From the NCBI RefSeq assembly GCF_023821985.2, contig NZ_CP098805.1:992001-1056000 (forward strand): 64,000 bases of DNA, read 5' to 3'. Shown in pieces: positions 7,547-17,000 of this stretch. The stretch's first letter is position 1. Each line of letters starts with the position of its first letter. The stretch comes from Dyadobacter chenhuakuii. GTDB taxonomy: Bacteria; Bacteroidota; Bacteroidia; Cytophagales; Spirosomataceae. The notes beneath the pieces were generated by a model. The model ran no database searches and was not told the origin of the DNA. It was given only the letters and a program-made list of their open reading frames with translations. The position numbers and the translations under genes were made by a program.

Positions 7547-9250
7547 ATGAAGCAGCTCAACCGATTTTTGCTTTTTATCTTACTCGTATTGCCTGCATAC
7601 GGCCACGCGCAGGACAAACTCGCGCCGGTCGATCTGAAAAACCACATCTGGTTTAAAAACAGCATTATATATAATCTCGAAGTAGGGGTTTTTAAGGATA
7701 GCGATGGAGATGGCCGCGGCGATTTTCAAGGGCTGATCGAGAAGCTGGACTATATCCGTGCATTGGGTGTGGATATAATCTGGCTGGCACCTTTTCAGCC
7801 TTCGCCGGGCAAGGATGATGGGTATGATGTAGCTGATTTTTATGGCGTTGACGAGAAGTTGGGGACAAGCGGTGACTTTGCCGAATTCGTTTTTCAGGCA
7901 CAAAAAAGGGGCATTCGGGTAATTATCGATCTCGTGATCAACCACACATCCGATCAGCATTCCTGGTTTCAGCAGGCCCGAAAAAGTAAGGATTCCAAGT
8001 ATCGCGACTGGTACATCTGGTCCGACAAGCTGCCGAAAGACTATAACAATGGAATGGTGTTCCCGGGCGTGCAAAAGGCGGTTTGGGATATGGATACACT
8101 GGCCGGGCAATATTATTACCACCGTTTTTACCCTTTTCAGCCCGATCTGAATTTTGCAAATCCCGCCGTCGTGGAAGAAAGTCAGAAGATCATCGGTTAC
8201 TGGCTGGGTCAGGGCGTTTCGGGCTTTCGCCTGGATGCGGTGCCATTTATTATTGAAATACCTAAAACAGGCAGCGAAAAACCCAAGCTGGACTACAAAT
8301 TCCTGATGGATATCAGGCAGTTTGCACAAACGCGCAGAGCTGATGTCGTCATTCTTGGCGAAGCTAATGTTGTGCCTGAGGAAAATCAGAATTACTTTGG
8401 AAAAAATGGGGAGGGCATGCAAATGATGTTCAACTTCTTTGCCAACCAGTATTTATTTTATGCGCTTGCTACCGGCAACATTGATCCTTTCAAGAAAGCC
8501 ATTTCCGAAACGCAGATCATTCCGGACGCCTCGCAATGGGCACATTTCCTGCGCAATCACGATGAAGTAGACCTGGGAAGGCTATCCGATAAACAGCGAC
8601 AGGAAGTTTATGCCAAGTTCGGCCCGGATACCAGCATGCAGCTTTACGACCGGGGCATCCGCCGGCGGCTGGCAACCATGCTGGGCAACAACCGCAAGCA
8701 TATGGAGCTGGCTTACAGCCTGTTATTTTCACTCCCGGGAACTCCCGTGATCCGCTACGGCGATGAGCTCGGGATGGGCGACGACCTTCGTTTAAAAGAA
8801 CGCATTTCCGTGCGCACGCCTATGCAATGGACAGCGGAAAAAAATGCCGGCTTCACAACAGCTGATACAGCCTTCCGTCCGGTAATTGATTTCGGTGATC
8901 ATGGTTATAAGAAAATCAATGTTGAAGATCAAACCCGGGACTCAGCGTCGTTGCTGAACTGGACGACGGCATTGATTAAACTCCGCAAATCCTGCCCGGA
9001 AATCGGGTTAGGAACCTATAGAATCCTGGACGCCGGTTCAGCCGCTGTCTTTGCGATCCAGTATGAGCATGAAGGGAAATCGCTGGTGGTGCTGCACAAT
9101 TTCAGCGACCGGCCGACACAGTCGAGGATTAACATTCCCGGAAATAAATTATTGGTCGATCTGATCGATGAAGACGATCAGAAGGCTTCCGATGGGAAAT
9201 ACAGCATTAAGCTTGATGGCTACGGCTATAAATGGTTCCGGATTAAATAG
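7547..9250 (+). CDS. Secreted GH13 alpha-amylase-family enzyme, trehalose-synthase-like
   Basis: This ~567-residue GH13 glucan enzyme carries an N-terminal signal peptide (RFLLFILLVLPAYGHAQ). I chose ATG 7547; ATG 7538 in the same frame would add three residues. The TIM-barrel motifs are present: DLVINHTSDQHSWF, GFRLDA with the nucleophile (about D230), ILGEAN with the acid/base (about E272) and FLRNHDE with the third Asp (about D339). The segments RDWYIWSD and RTPMQW resemble trehalose synthase (maltose alpha-D-glucosyltransferase, GH13_16) and related alpha-glucosidases, so the likely reaction is hydrolysis or isomerisation of maltose-type substrates. Trehalose synthase itself is normally cytoplasmic; export of this relative suggests a periplasmic hydrolase or transglucosylase. 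The 3' end overlaps the convergent minus-strand gene by 8 bp. Confidence 0.85.
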   Translation: MKQLNRFLLFILLVLPAYGHAQDKLAPVDLKNHIWFKNSIIYNLEVGVFKDSDGDGRGDFQGLIEKLDYIRALGVDIIWLAPFQPSPGKDDGYDVADFYGVDEKLGTSGDFAEFVFQAQKRGIRVIIDLVINHTSDQHSWFQQARKSKDSKYRDWYIWSDKLPKDYNNGMVFPGVQKAVWDMDTLAGQYYYHRFYPFQPDLNFANPAVVEESQKIIGYWLGQGVSGFRLDAVPFIIEIPKTGSEKPKLDYKFLMDIRQFAQTRRADVVILGEANVVPEENQNYFGKNGEGMQMMFNFFANQYLFYALATGNIDPFKKAISETQIIPDASQWAHFLRNHDEVDLGRLSDKQRQEVYAKFGPDTSMQLYDRGIRRRLATMLGNNRKHMELAYSLLFSLPGTPVIRYGDELGMGDDLRLKERISVRTPMQWTAEKNAGFTTADTAFRPVIDFGDHGYKKINVEDQTRDSASLLNWTTALIKLRKSCPEIGLGTYRILDAGSAAVFAIQYEHEGKSLVVLHNFSDRPTQSRINIPGNKLLVDLIDEDDQKASDGKYSIKLDGYGYKWFRIK

Positions 9251-10157
9251 CCACGGAATGCTCGGGATTGGCTTCCATAGCAATGCCTGCCAGCATATGG
9301 TCAAGGATAGGCGCGCACTTTTCCTGGCACGCCGGATAAAACTGGCCGTGTTTCCAGAACGCAGATTTAGGAGACATTCCCCACCAGAATTCGGCCATAG
9401 CCAGCGGTTTCATTTTATTGAGAAAGGCGTGTTGAAGCAATTTAGGAGCAGCACATTCACCTGCGCCGGCGGGCGGGTTTTTGTAGGAAGCATCGGCAAA
9501 TATGTCTCGCAAGCTCTTGCGCGTGCCTGCCTGGTTTAGGAAGCTGTATTGATCGAAAATCGCGTTTTGCAGGGAAAGCGAGTGACCTTTCCTAATCGCC
9601 TTCAAGTTCTGGATCTTTGCTTCAAACGCTTCGCCTTTGTCGAATTCCAGCACTCTAATCGCTTCGTTAATGCGTGAAAGTTCGGTCATGCCTGCATTCA
9701 GGAAGCCGCCTTCTGCAACGCCGTCGAAGATAGGAGGGACGAATTTGGCATGGTGATTTCCCCCGGCCAGCTTTCCCGAGAAGGCAGCGAGATAGCCGAT
9801 CTGACGCTGCTCTGTTTCCACCACCAGCACGCCGAACATTTTACCAATGATATTCTCAGGATCGTCAGACAAGCCGAAATTATGTGCCCATTCCTGCTGT
9901 GTTTCCAGATGTGATTGCAGCATGGAAACGGCCAGTAAGCTTAATGGATGCGGCGTATAGTTGAATGGGAATGTAAATTTCTCAGGTAACACATACCGCT
10001 CCGCGTGCTCGAACGGCGTGAAATAATCTTCTGAAATGGAGGTTAATGAAGTTGACAATAGACAGGCGGATGCTGGAATATTAAAAGCGGCCGGAAATAA
10101 CCGGCATATGTGCCAGCAAAAATACATATTCCGATTGAAATGGCCTTCATAGCACAT
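9243..10157 (-). CDS. Orphan N-terminal domain of Bacteroidota RluA-type pseudouridine synthase
   Basis: This 304-residue protein matches the N-terminal extension that precedes the catalytic domain in long Bacteroidota RluA-family pseudouridine synthases. Recognisable stretches are LPEKFTFPFNYTPHPLSLLA, IGKMFGVLVVET, LAAFSGKLAGGNHHAKFVPP, PPAGAGECAAPKLLQHAF, AMAEFWWGMSPKS and the cysteine pair GQFYPACQEKCAPILDHML. The catalytic RluA domain, with its HRLD motif, is missing: the frame stops at 9243 inside the tail of the convergent GH13 gene. The protein is either a real stand-alone version or a remnant after loss of the catalytic half. A thiol or metal role for the C-x3-C pair is only a guess. 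The first ~45 residues are unlike the family, so the true start may be internal, for example Met at 10127. Confidence 0.7.
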   Translation of the reverse strand: MCYEGHFNRNMYFCWHICRLFPAAFNIPASACLLSTSLTSISEDYFTPFEHAERYVLPEKFTFPFNYTPHPLSLLAVSMLQSHLETQQEWAHNFGLSDDPENIIGKMFGVLVVETEQRQIGYLAAFSGKLAGGNHHAKFVPPIFDGVAEGGFLNAGMTELSRINEAIRVLEFDKGEAFEAKIQNLKAIRKGHSLSLQNAIFDQYSFLNQAGTRKSLRDIFADASYKNPPAGAGECAAPKLLQHAFLNKMKPLAMAEFWWGMSPKSAFWKHGQFYPACQEKCAPILDHMLAGIAMEANPEHSVAI

Positions 10158-10202
10158 TGTTCTCGCGCCAGGCCAGGCTTCCTGACTGTTCTGAAACGTT
10201 TG

Positions 10203-11495
10203 CTAGTCAACACTTTGCTTCCTGTGCAGCAACCGGGGCGTGTAAGAAATCATCAGAAAACTCCAAACCGGGACTTTGCCCGAATCAGGGACTTTTTTGA
10301 GCAGTTCCATGCGTTCGGTAGCAAAGGTCGACGATAGACCATAGATAATTTCCAATCTTTTCACAGGCTTGTAATTGACGGAAATGTCGTTTTCGAAACC
10401 CAGATAATTGCCGGAGAAGTTTTTGCTTTCGCTAAGCGGATGTTTGGAATAAAACAGGTGAAAATCCGAACGCACGCTAATTTTTTTATTGATTTGATAT
10501 AAAATAAACAGATAAGGGTTAACCAGCCCTCTATCATTCAGATCGGCGGGAAACCGGGTGAACAGGTTCATATTACCCATGAATTTCCATGCAACACCAT
10601 ACAGCGGCACAAACGAATTAGAAACGTTTTTGGGAACCGTTCTCCTGTCGCCACTGATCACTTCGGCGCCCAGACGTAATGTGGCTTTGTTCACGACAGC
10701 GCTAATCTCGGGCTGAATGTAATACGCCCTGATTTTCTTACCGGCAGCATTTTCGCCATACTGGTAATATGCATTCACCGTTCCGTAAAGCCAGCCCTGG
10801 CTGTACTCCAGTCGTCCGCCGTTTGTAATGCGCTGATAATGTTGCTGCTGCTTGCTGTTTTTGTCAAAATCTTCCAGCGTATTAATGGTGGTCAGTGTGA
10901 TGTGGTTTTTAAAAGTGTATTTCAGGTGATGCACAAAAAGCAGATTATACTGATGCGATGCCACGGGCGAGTAGGCCGCATCAAAGGCATGTCCATATGG
11001 CCGGGTTAATGCAATCGTCAGATCGGTATTAAGTTGTTTATTGAAGAAAAACCGGATGCCTTCATGTGCCCGGCCCTGCTGACTCCATGGCGCTGCCGAG
11101 AAGATCCGGCCATTATCCAGAGTCAACGCCTGCCTGCCAACCCGGACGGAAATGTGTTTGTTAATAAGCCCTTCGGCATACAACTCATACGCATTAATGC
11201 TGCCAATGCGCGAAACCTGACCCGATTTCCCCCAGGCGTGAATTTCCTGAGGAGAGGCATGAAACCTGAAACGCTTGGTCAGGTAATTGATACTTAGTCT
11301 GTTCCTTTGCGTGGCGAACAATTCCGGCATGACCGAATCAGCGGGTGTAAGCATGAAATTATCCCGAAACTCGGCACGCGGCCTTACTTCGAAATCAATG
11401 ATCAGTTCATTCTTAACCGAATCGCTATCCTGTGAGAAAACAGGCAAATTCAGGATGCAGCAACATCCCAAAACCAGCAGCAAGACACGCCACAT
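10203..11495 (-). CDS. Alginate-export-like outer-membrane beta-barrel porin
   Basis: This ~430-residue outer-membrane protein begins with a signal peptide (WRVLLLVLGCCCILNLPVFSQ). The body is built of alternating beta-strands. Features of the alginate-export family are the early IDFEVRPRAEFRDNF, then FATQRNRLSINY, VRVGRQALTLDNGRIF and the late NPYLFILYQINKKISVRSDFH. Related porins pass anionic sugars or other small solutes through the outer membrane; the solute here is unknown. I place the start at ATG 11495 because the in-frame TTG three bases earlier would only add one residue. The ATG overlaps the stop of the truncated GNAT frame as TGATG, so translation is probably coupled to that relic. 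The next gene on this strand starts about 45 bp downstream. Confidence 0.85.
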   Translation of the reverse strand: MWRVLLLVLGCCCILNLPVFSQDSDSVKNELIIDFEVRPRAEFRDNFMLTPADSVMPELFATQRNRLSINYLTKRFRFHASPQEIHAWGKSGQVSRIGSINAYELYAEGLINKHISVRVGRQALTLDNGRIFSAAPWSQQGRAHEGIRFFFNKQLNTDLTIALTRPYGHAFDAAYSPVASHQYNLLFVHHLKYTFKNHITLTTINTLEDFDKNSKQQQHYQRITNGGRLEYSQGWLYGTVNAYYQYGENAAGKKIRAYYIQPEISAVVNKATLRLGAEVISGDRRTVPKNVSNSFVPLYGVAWKFMGNMNLFTRFPADLNDRGLVNPYLFILYQINKKISVRSDFHLFYSKHPLSESKNFSGNYLGFENDISVNYKPVKRLEIIYGLSSTFATERMELLKKVPDSGKVPVWSFLMISYTPRLLHRKQSVD

Positions 11496-11635
11496 CAAAT
11501 GACCCGCTCCATATAAATCGTTTCTTGAATTGGATTAAAATAATAAGGCTCGATGGCCTGAAAGCCAAAGGATTCAAAAAGCTCTTTCGCCTGTTCAAAC
11601 TCCTGATCTGTTTCAGCTGTCTTGTAAATGGTCAT
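11495..11635 (-). pseudogene. GNAT acetyltransferase remnant with internal deletion
   Basis: The minus strand encodes 46 residues that look like both ends of a GNAT N-acetyltransferase joined together. The first ~22 (MTIYKTAETDQEFEQAKELF) resemble the start of small GNAT proteins. The last ~23 (GFQAIEPYYFNPIQETIYME) are a classic GNAT C-terminus. The ~110 residues that carry the acetyl-CoA-binding core are absent. The junction falls at FESFGF, where the N-terminal (ELF-E-Y) and C-terminal (LY-SFGF) family motifs resemble each other, so deletion between short similar sequences is plausible. The frame could also start at ATG 11644. It cannot be an active enzyme. Its stop overlaps the porin start codon (TGATG), so it may survive as a translated leader. 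Confidence 0.5.
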
Positions 11636-11832
11636 TCCCGTCATTACTGCGGTCGTTAAGGATGTAAGTCAGGTCGAAAATAGTTGAAAACGTAAACTAT
11701 TTCACGCGGCAAATCTTCAAATAGGTTTTGAGGCAAAATAATCTTGTTATATTCCAAATTGGGCTTTTGCAAGAAATTGAGATGTATGCTGATTTTGATA
11801 TAAAGAGGGAATATTTCAACCTGTATCCGGCG

Positions 11833-11861
11833 CTTTGAGAACGTTGCCGGTAACGTATGCA
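11833..11861. promoter_or_regulatory. Operator-like motif upstream of the GH28 gene
   Basis: CTTTG, four free bases, then CGTTGCCGGTAACGTATGCA. The core CGTTGCCGGTAACG is an imperfect palindrome. The same arrangement recurs at 35206-35234 upstream of a susC, with 18 of 20 core bases identical. It lies about 140 bp before the GH28 start, in a divergent gap. It may be a regulator or promoter site; the binding protein is unknown. I see nothing else nameable in 11645-12001. Confidence 0.5.
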
Positions 11862-12001
11862 TAAAAAAAATGTGAGAATGCGTTGCTCGTGATGTTAAAT
11901 GCCATCAAATTAAGTTGACACTAAAACCAAGAGGCGCCTGGGATCGTCGAAAAGTTATATTCCGGCGACCATATTCAGCAGATTTATACCAATTTAATTA
12001 C

Positions 12002-13651
12002 ATGATGACATTTAAATTACGATTCGCGAACATTGCGTTAATGGCGCTTTACTCCTTAGGCGCTGTCGCCCAGAGCAGTGAAAATTATAGCTGGACAAAC
12101 TTGCCGAAAGCCCGGCAGCCTGTTTTTAAGCAAGATACGGTCCGTATTACAGCATACGGCGCAACACCGGATGGCCATACATTGAATACAGAAGCCATCC
12201 ATAAAGCCATTGATGCCGTGAACAAAAAAGGTGGAGGCGTCGTGCTGGTGCCAGCGGGACTCTGGATGACCGGACCTATCGTCATGAAAAGCAACATTAA
12301 CCTGCATTTAAGCGAAAATGCAACGCTGCTTTTCACGCCCGACAAAACGCAATATGCCCTTACCGAAGGATTTTATGAGGGGAAAAGCGCAGCCCGTAAC
12401 CAATCGCCCATTTCGGGTATCGACCTCGAAAATGTCGCTATTACCGGCAAGGGCATTGTGGATGGCAATGGTGACGTCTGGCGCGCGGTGCATAAAAGCC
12501 AGTTGACCGAAAGCCACTGGAAAGAAAAAGTGGCGTCAGGAGGCGTTCTGAAAGACGATGGCAAAACCTGGTATCCAAGCCAGCAGTTTAAGGATGCCAG
12601 CACCGGAAATAAAAGCATGTTGCTCACGGCCGGCAAAAAGCCAGCGGATTTTGCTGATATGAAGGATTTCCTGAGGCCTAACCTCGTTGTTTTCAACAAT
12701 TGTAAAAAAGTGTTGCTCGAAGGCGTAACATTCCAGAACTCGGCCGCCTGGTGTATCCACCCGCTCATGTGCGAGGATCTGACAATTCGAAACGTGCGCG
12801 TAAAAAATCCGGAATATGCGCATAATGGCGATGGAATGGATATCGAGTCTTGCAAAAACTTTTTAATTGAAGGCTGCACGCTCGACGTTGGCGATGATGC
12901 CATTTGTATCAAATCGGGCAAAGATGAAGAAGGCAGGAAGCGCGGCATGCCTACTGAAAATGGTTTGATCAGAAATAACATTGTTTATAACGGGCACGGA
13001 GGTTTTGTCGTAGGCAGCGAAATGAGTGGAGGGGCAAGGAATATTTTTGTTCAGAACTGCACATTCATGGGCACCGACAAAGGGCTGCGTTTCAAATCCG
13101 TGCGGGGCCGGGGAGGCGTCGTCGAGAAGATTTATGCGAAGGATATTTATATGAAGGACATTGCGCAGGAAGCGGTGTTTTTTGATCTGTTCTATTTTGT
13201 AAAATTTGCCACAGATGGCGCTCGTGACATGCGGGAAGTGGTGAACGAAGGAACGCCGGTTTTCCGCGATATGCATTTTGAGAATATTGTTTGCAATGGC
13301 GCCACAAAGGGCGTGTTCATCCGGGGACTTGCCGAAATGCCTGTCCGGAACATTGTTATGGAGAATATGGTCTTAAAAGCCGAAAAGGGCATTGAGCTCA
13401 CCGACGGCGATCAGATCCGGTTCAAAAATGTAAAGCTGATCACCGAGCATACCAAGCCGGTTATCTTCATTGAAAATGGCACGCAGATCCGTTTTGACGA
13501 GATCAGTTATAATGACAAAAGCGATGTTCTCATTTCAGTGAACGGAGAGAGAAGTGCAGACATTAAAATGGATAATACGGACTTCTCCAAAGCGCAAAAA
13601 ACCAAAGAATTGAGCAACGGTGCACAAGATAAAAGCCTGACATTAAAGTAA
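12002..13651 (+). CDS. Glycoside hydrolase family 28 polygalacturonase-like enzyme
   Basis: This ~549-residue secreted enzyme has a right-handed beta-helix fold and hydrolyses alpha-1,4-galacturonosyl or related bonds in pectin. The signal peptide ends near ALYSLGAVAQ. The start is ATG 12002, with ATG 12005 equally possible. The GH28 sites are intact: NGDGMDIESC (D277, D280 region), GDDAICIKSG (D298 and D299), GHGG (H332) and GLRFKS (R363), which corresponds to the family RIK box. Early residues ITAYGATPDG and NTEAIHKAIDA are the usual pectate-lyase-superfamily opening. A long insert before the first parallel strands, about residues 150-235, is common in Bacteroidota members acting on rhamnogalacturonan or substituted galacturonan. 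It stands ahead of the regulator and susCD genes and has its own operator-like site upstream. Confidence 0.92.
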   Translation: MMTFKLRFANIALMALYSLGAVAQSSENYSWTNLPKARQPVFKQDTVRITAYGATPDGHTLNTEAIHKAIDAVNKKGGGVVLVPAGLWMTGPIVMKSNINLHLSENATLLFTPDKTQYALTEGFYEGKSAARNQSPISGIDLENVAITGKGIVDGNGDVWRAVHKSQLTESHWKEKVASGGVLKDDGKTWYPSQQFKDASTGNKSMLLTAGKKPADFADMKDFLRPNLVVFNNCKKVLLEGVTFQNSAAWCIHPLMCEDLTIRNVRVKNPEYAHNGDGMDIESCKNFLIEGCTLDVGDDAICIKSGKDEEGRKRGMPTENGLIRNNIVYNGHGGFVVGSEMSGGARNIFVQNCTFMGTDKGLRFKSVRGRGGVVEKIYAKDIYMKDIAQEAVFFDLFYFVKFATDGARDMREVVNEGTPVFRDMHFENIVCNGATKGVFIRGLAEMPVRNIVMENMVLKAEKGIELTDGDQIRFKNVKLITEHTKPVIFIENGTQIRFDEISYNDKSDVLISVNGERSADIKMDNTDFSKAQKTKELSNGAQDKSLTLK

Positions 13652-13680
13652 TAATTTCTAAATAACCCATGCCTTTTTTC

Positions 13681-13706
13681 AACTAAAAACCATTAGTTTA
13701 CGTTTT
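13681..13706 (+). terminator. Weak terminator-like hairpin after GH28
   Basis: AACTAA at 13681-13686 pairs with TTAGTT at 13693-13698, followed by TACGTTTTTT. The stem is short and AT-rich, so function is doubtful. Confidence 0.3.
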
Positions 13707-13754
13707 TTACAAAACACTGTGAATCTATTTGTCAGGTAAAAAATACTTTGGTTT

Positions 13755-13997
13755 ATGAGTTCAAATTTAGACGACAAGCGCAGGGAACTATTTGAGCTTC
13801 ATAAGGCTAAATTAGGCACAGATATGCCGCTTATGAGGAAACCTGTAGAAAAAGTAGTTGTTGAAAAAAAAGTCGAACAGCCAAAACAACCAACCAGCAG
13901 AAAGAACAAGATTAAATATGCGGTAATTGCCGTGACGGGAATCGTTGTTGTGATTGAATTGCTATTTTTGGCAAAAGAGGCGGGTTGGTTGAAGTAA
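13755..13997 (+). CDS. Small single-pass membrane protein next to the hybrid regulator
   Basis: This 80-residue protein has no recognised family. Residues 1-50 are highly charged, with a Lys/Glu/Val-rich stretch (KPVEKVVVEKKVEQPKQP). A basic patch (SRKNKIKYA) precedes one transmembrane helix, about residues 55-73 (YAVIAVTGIVVVIELLFL), and a short tail KEAGWLK. There is no signal peptide; the basic patch before the helix predicts a cytoplasmic N-terminus. The hybrid sensor gene starts 17 bp downstream, so the two probably share a transcript. A role in sensor assembly or stability is only a suggestion from position. Confidence 0.75.
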   Translation: MSSNLDDKRRELFELHKAKLGTDMPLMRKPVEKVVVEKKVEQPKQPTSRKNKIKYAVIAVTGIVVVIELLFLAKEAGWLK

Positions 13998-14013
13998 ACT
14001 GCGAGTGACTTAA

Positions 14014-17000
14014 ATGAAGGGGACGTTCCTTAAAAATATGATAAGCCTGGGTTTGTTTTGCCTGGGCATGTTCCCTGTTTTAGCGGCCGAGAATGGGAGA
14101 GTGCTGCGCTATTCTCTGAAAGAAGGCTTGTCATTTGGCATAGTCAACAGCATTGTCCAGGATAAGCAGGGACTGATGTGGCTCGCAACCGGTGACGGGC
14201 TCAACCGTTTCGACGGCACATCGTTCAAAGTCTTCAAAAACAGTCCCGACGACAAGCAAAGTCTTTCCGGAAACTATGTCAAATCCGTTTTTTGCGACCG
14301 GGACGGCACCATCTGGACCAGCTCCCGCAATGGTCTTAATAAATTCATTGCCGAAAAAGAGATCTTCCAACGCCACACGCCTATGCCTGACAAGGGCGTT
14401 TCGGGCACAGACGTAAGTGATATTTCCCAGGCAAGGGACGGTAACCTATGGATTTCGCTGAATGGAGCTGGGTTTGCATTGTTTGATAAAAAAGCGGAGC
14501 GGTTCACTTATTATAACAAGCAAAATCTTCCTAAACTCAATACAAATGCCATCCTGAGTGCATTCGAGGATTCAAAAGGAATGCTGTGGCTCGGCACGCG
14601 GGAATCGGGAATTGATGTTTTGGAAGTTGGTCAAAACAGGAAGCTTTCAAAAGCGAACATAAGCCTGGCAAGTCTGCCAGCCACCCGCATTAACAGCATT
14701 TACGAGGATCATTTAAGCAACATTTGGATCGCTTCGGCCAAAGGCCTGATTCTCTTTAAGCGGAATGAAGCCAGGTTTTACGTGATCCATCTTCCTGGAA
14801 ACCACCGGAGCGACATTTACCTGTCATTACGCGAAAACCACCGCGGGCAGCTGCTGGTAGGCGTTCAGGACGGCGGCCTGTACAGCCTTGACCTGACGCA
14901 ATTAGCTGACCGTAAGCCGGAAGCATACTCATTTGAAAAGGTCAATAACTCACAAAACGAAGGCATCACGCAGCGTTCGGTCCAGACGATTTATATGGAT
15001 GCCGATCGCAACATCTGGCTGGGAACTTATGGCGAGGGCGTTTACCTGATCAGCAGCATTCCGGAAAAGTTTAAGAGTTTTGAAAAGAAAATACAGGACT
15101 CCCGCGCTGAAAGTTACCTGCGATTTTACGGAATGTGCGTGGACAAAGATGGCTATCTGTGGCTGGGAACGGATGGAGATGGTATTTATAAAACCAAAAA
15201 CTCAGGAGAAATCGTTAAACATTATGCGGTTACCAACGCCCCGGGCGGGCTGTCCGATGGTGCCGTCATAGCGGCGCATCGCGGGCGCGACGAATATCTG
15301 TGGTTCGGCACATATTCGGGCGGGCTTTTTCAGTATGATCCTAAAAAAGATACATTCAAACAGTTCGCGAACATTCCCGGGGATCCGACCAGCCTGAGTA
15401 AGAATGATGTGCGTGTCGTTTATGAAGACCGCAAACGCAACTTGTGGGTAGGCACCAATGGCGGCGGGCTGGCGCTGCTCGACCGTCAAACCGGCAAGTT
15501 CCGGAACTTCGTAACCACAAACAGCAGCATTAATTCCAATGATGTAAGGGCGATCGACGAGGATAGTCAGGGAAATCTCTGGATCGGGACCTATGGCGGC
15601 GGGCTTAACTATTTAAATGTTAGTACGATGCAGTTCAGGTCGTTTTTCAACGAGCCGGGGAAAGCAGGATATTTGTCAAACCGCATCATATTCTCGCTGC
15701 ATTATGACGCCAAAGAAAGGTTATGGATCGGATCCGAAGGGAACGGACTTTTGGTTTACGACACAAAAAACGGAACAACAAAACATTTCACCGAAAAGAA
15801 CGGCCTGGCGAATGATGTGATCTACGCATTTCAGGAGGAAAGCATTGATAATGTATGGTTTAGTACCAATAAGGGAGTGTCCCGGATCAATCTCCCCAGC
15901 AACCGCATCGACCATTACGACCAGAGCAACGGGTTGCAGGGCGGGCAGTTCAATCCCAATTCCACCCTCTACATTGCAAGCAGCAATGCCATGGTTTTTG
16001 GGGGCACCGAAGGGTGGAACCTCTTCGTGCCAACGGACATTAAACCATCTGACTACAAGCCGAAAGTAATGATCACCGGGCTTCAGTTATTCGGGCAAAG
16101 CGTAGCCGTGGGTGCCAAAAAAGATGGAAAGGTCATTCTGGAAAAACAGATCGCTGACCAGGAGGAGATTGTTTTACAACCCAGTCAGTCGGTTTTTACC
16201 ATTCAATACACCGCATTGAACTACGCTTATCCTGACCGTAACCAATTCGCTTACAAGCTGGAAGGCCTCGATCAGGATTGGAACTATGTGCAAAACGAGC
16301 GCTCGGCGACTTACCGTTATCTTCCGCCGGGTGATTACGTGTTCAAGGTCAAATCGGCCAATCAGGATGGTGTATGGTTTGAGAATGAGGCGGGTCTGCA
16401 TGTGCGCGTGCTGCCGCCGTGGTATCAGACCTGGTGGGCTTATCTGCTTTATATGGGCATCGCAGCGCTGGTGATTTACTACTACCAGCAATATAAGATC
16501 CGGCAGGCGCGCCTGAAATATGAGGTGCAGATGGCGCATTTCGAAACCCAGAAGGAGAAAGAGCTTAACGAAAAGAAGCTTGCCTTCTTTACACACATTT
16601 CCCACGAGTTCCGCACACCATTAACGCTGATTATCAACCCTGTAAAAGAGCTCTTACTCAAAGCAGAGAACCGCCATCCCGATCAAAACAGCCTCAACAT
16701 TGTCTACCGGAATGCCAAACGCCTGCTGAGTATGGTGGATCAATTGCTGCTTTTCCGCAAGGCCGACCGGGAAGCAGACAAGCTGAACCCGGCCATTCAG
16801 AACATTACCAAACTGGCACTCGAAGTTTTTCAATGTTTCACCCATCAGGCTGAGCAGAAGCACATTAATTATCAGTTTATCAGCCCGAACGAAGACCTGG
16901 AACTGGTTGCAGATCGTGAAAAAATAGAAATTGCGCTTTTCAACCTCGTTTCAAATGCGGTCAAATACACGCCCAAAAACGGAAGTGTGACATTGGAAAT

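Noticed and set aside
7580-8422. A 280-codon minus-strand frame
   Set aside because: It is antisense to the catalytic core of the GH13 gene and has no coherent domain.
11656-11862. A 68-codon minus-strand frame as the missing half of the GNAT gene
   Set aside because: Its translation lacks GNAT acetyl-CoA motifs and is in a different frame, so a simple frameshift does not explain the short remnant.
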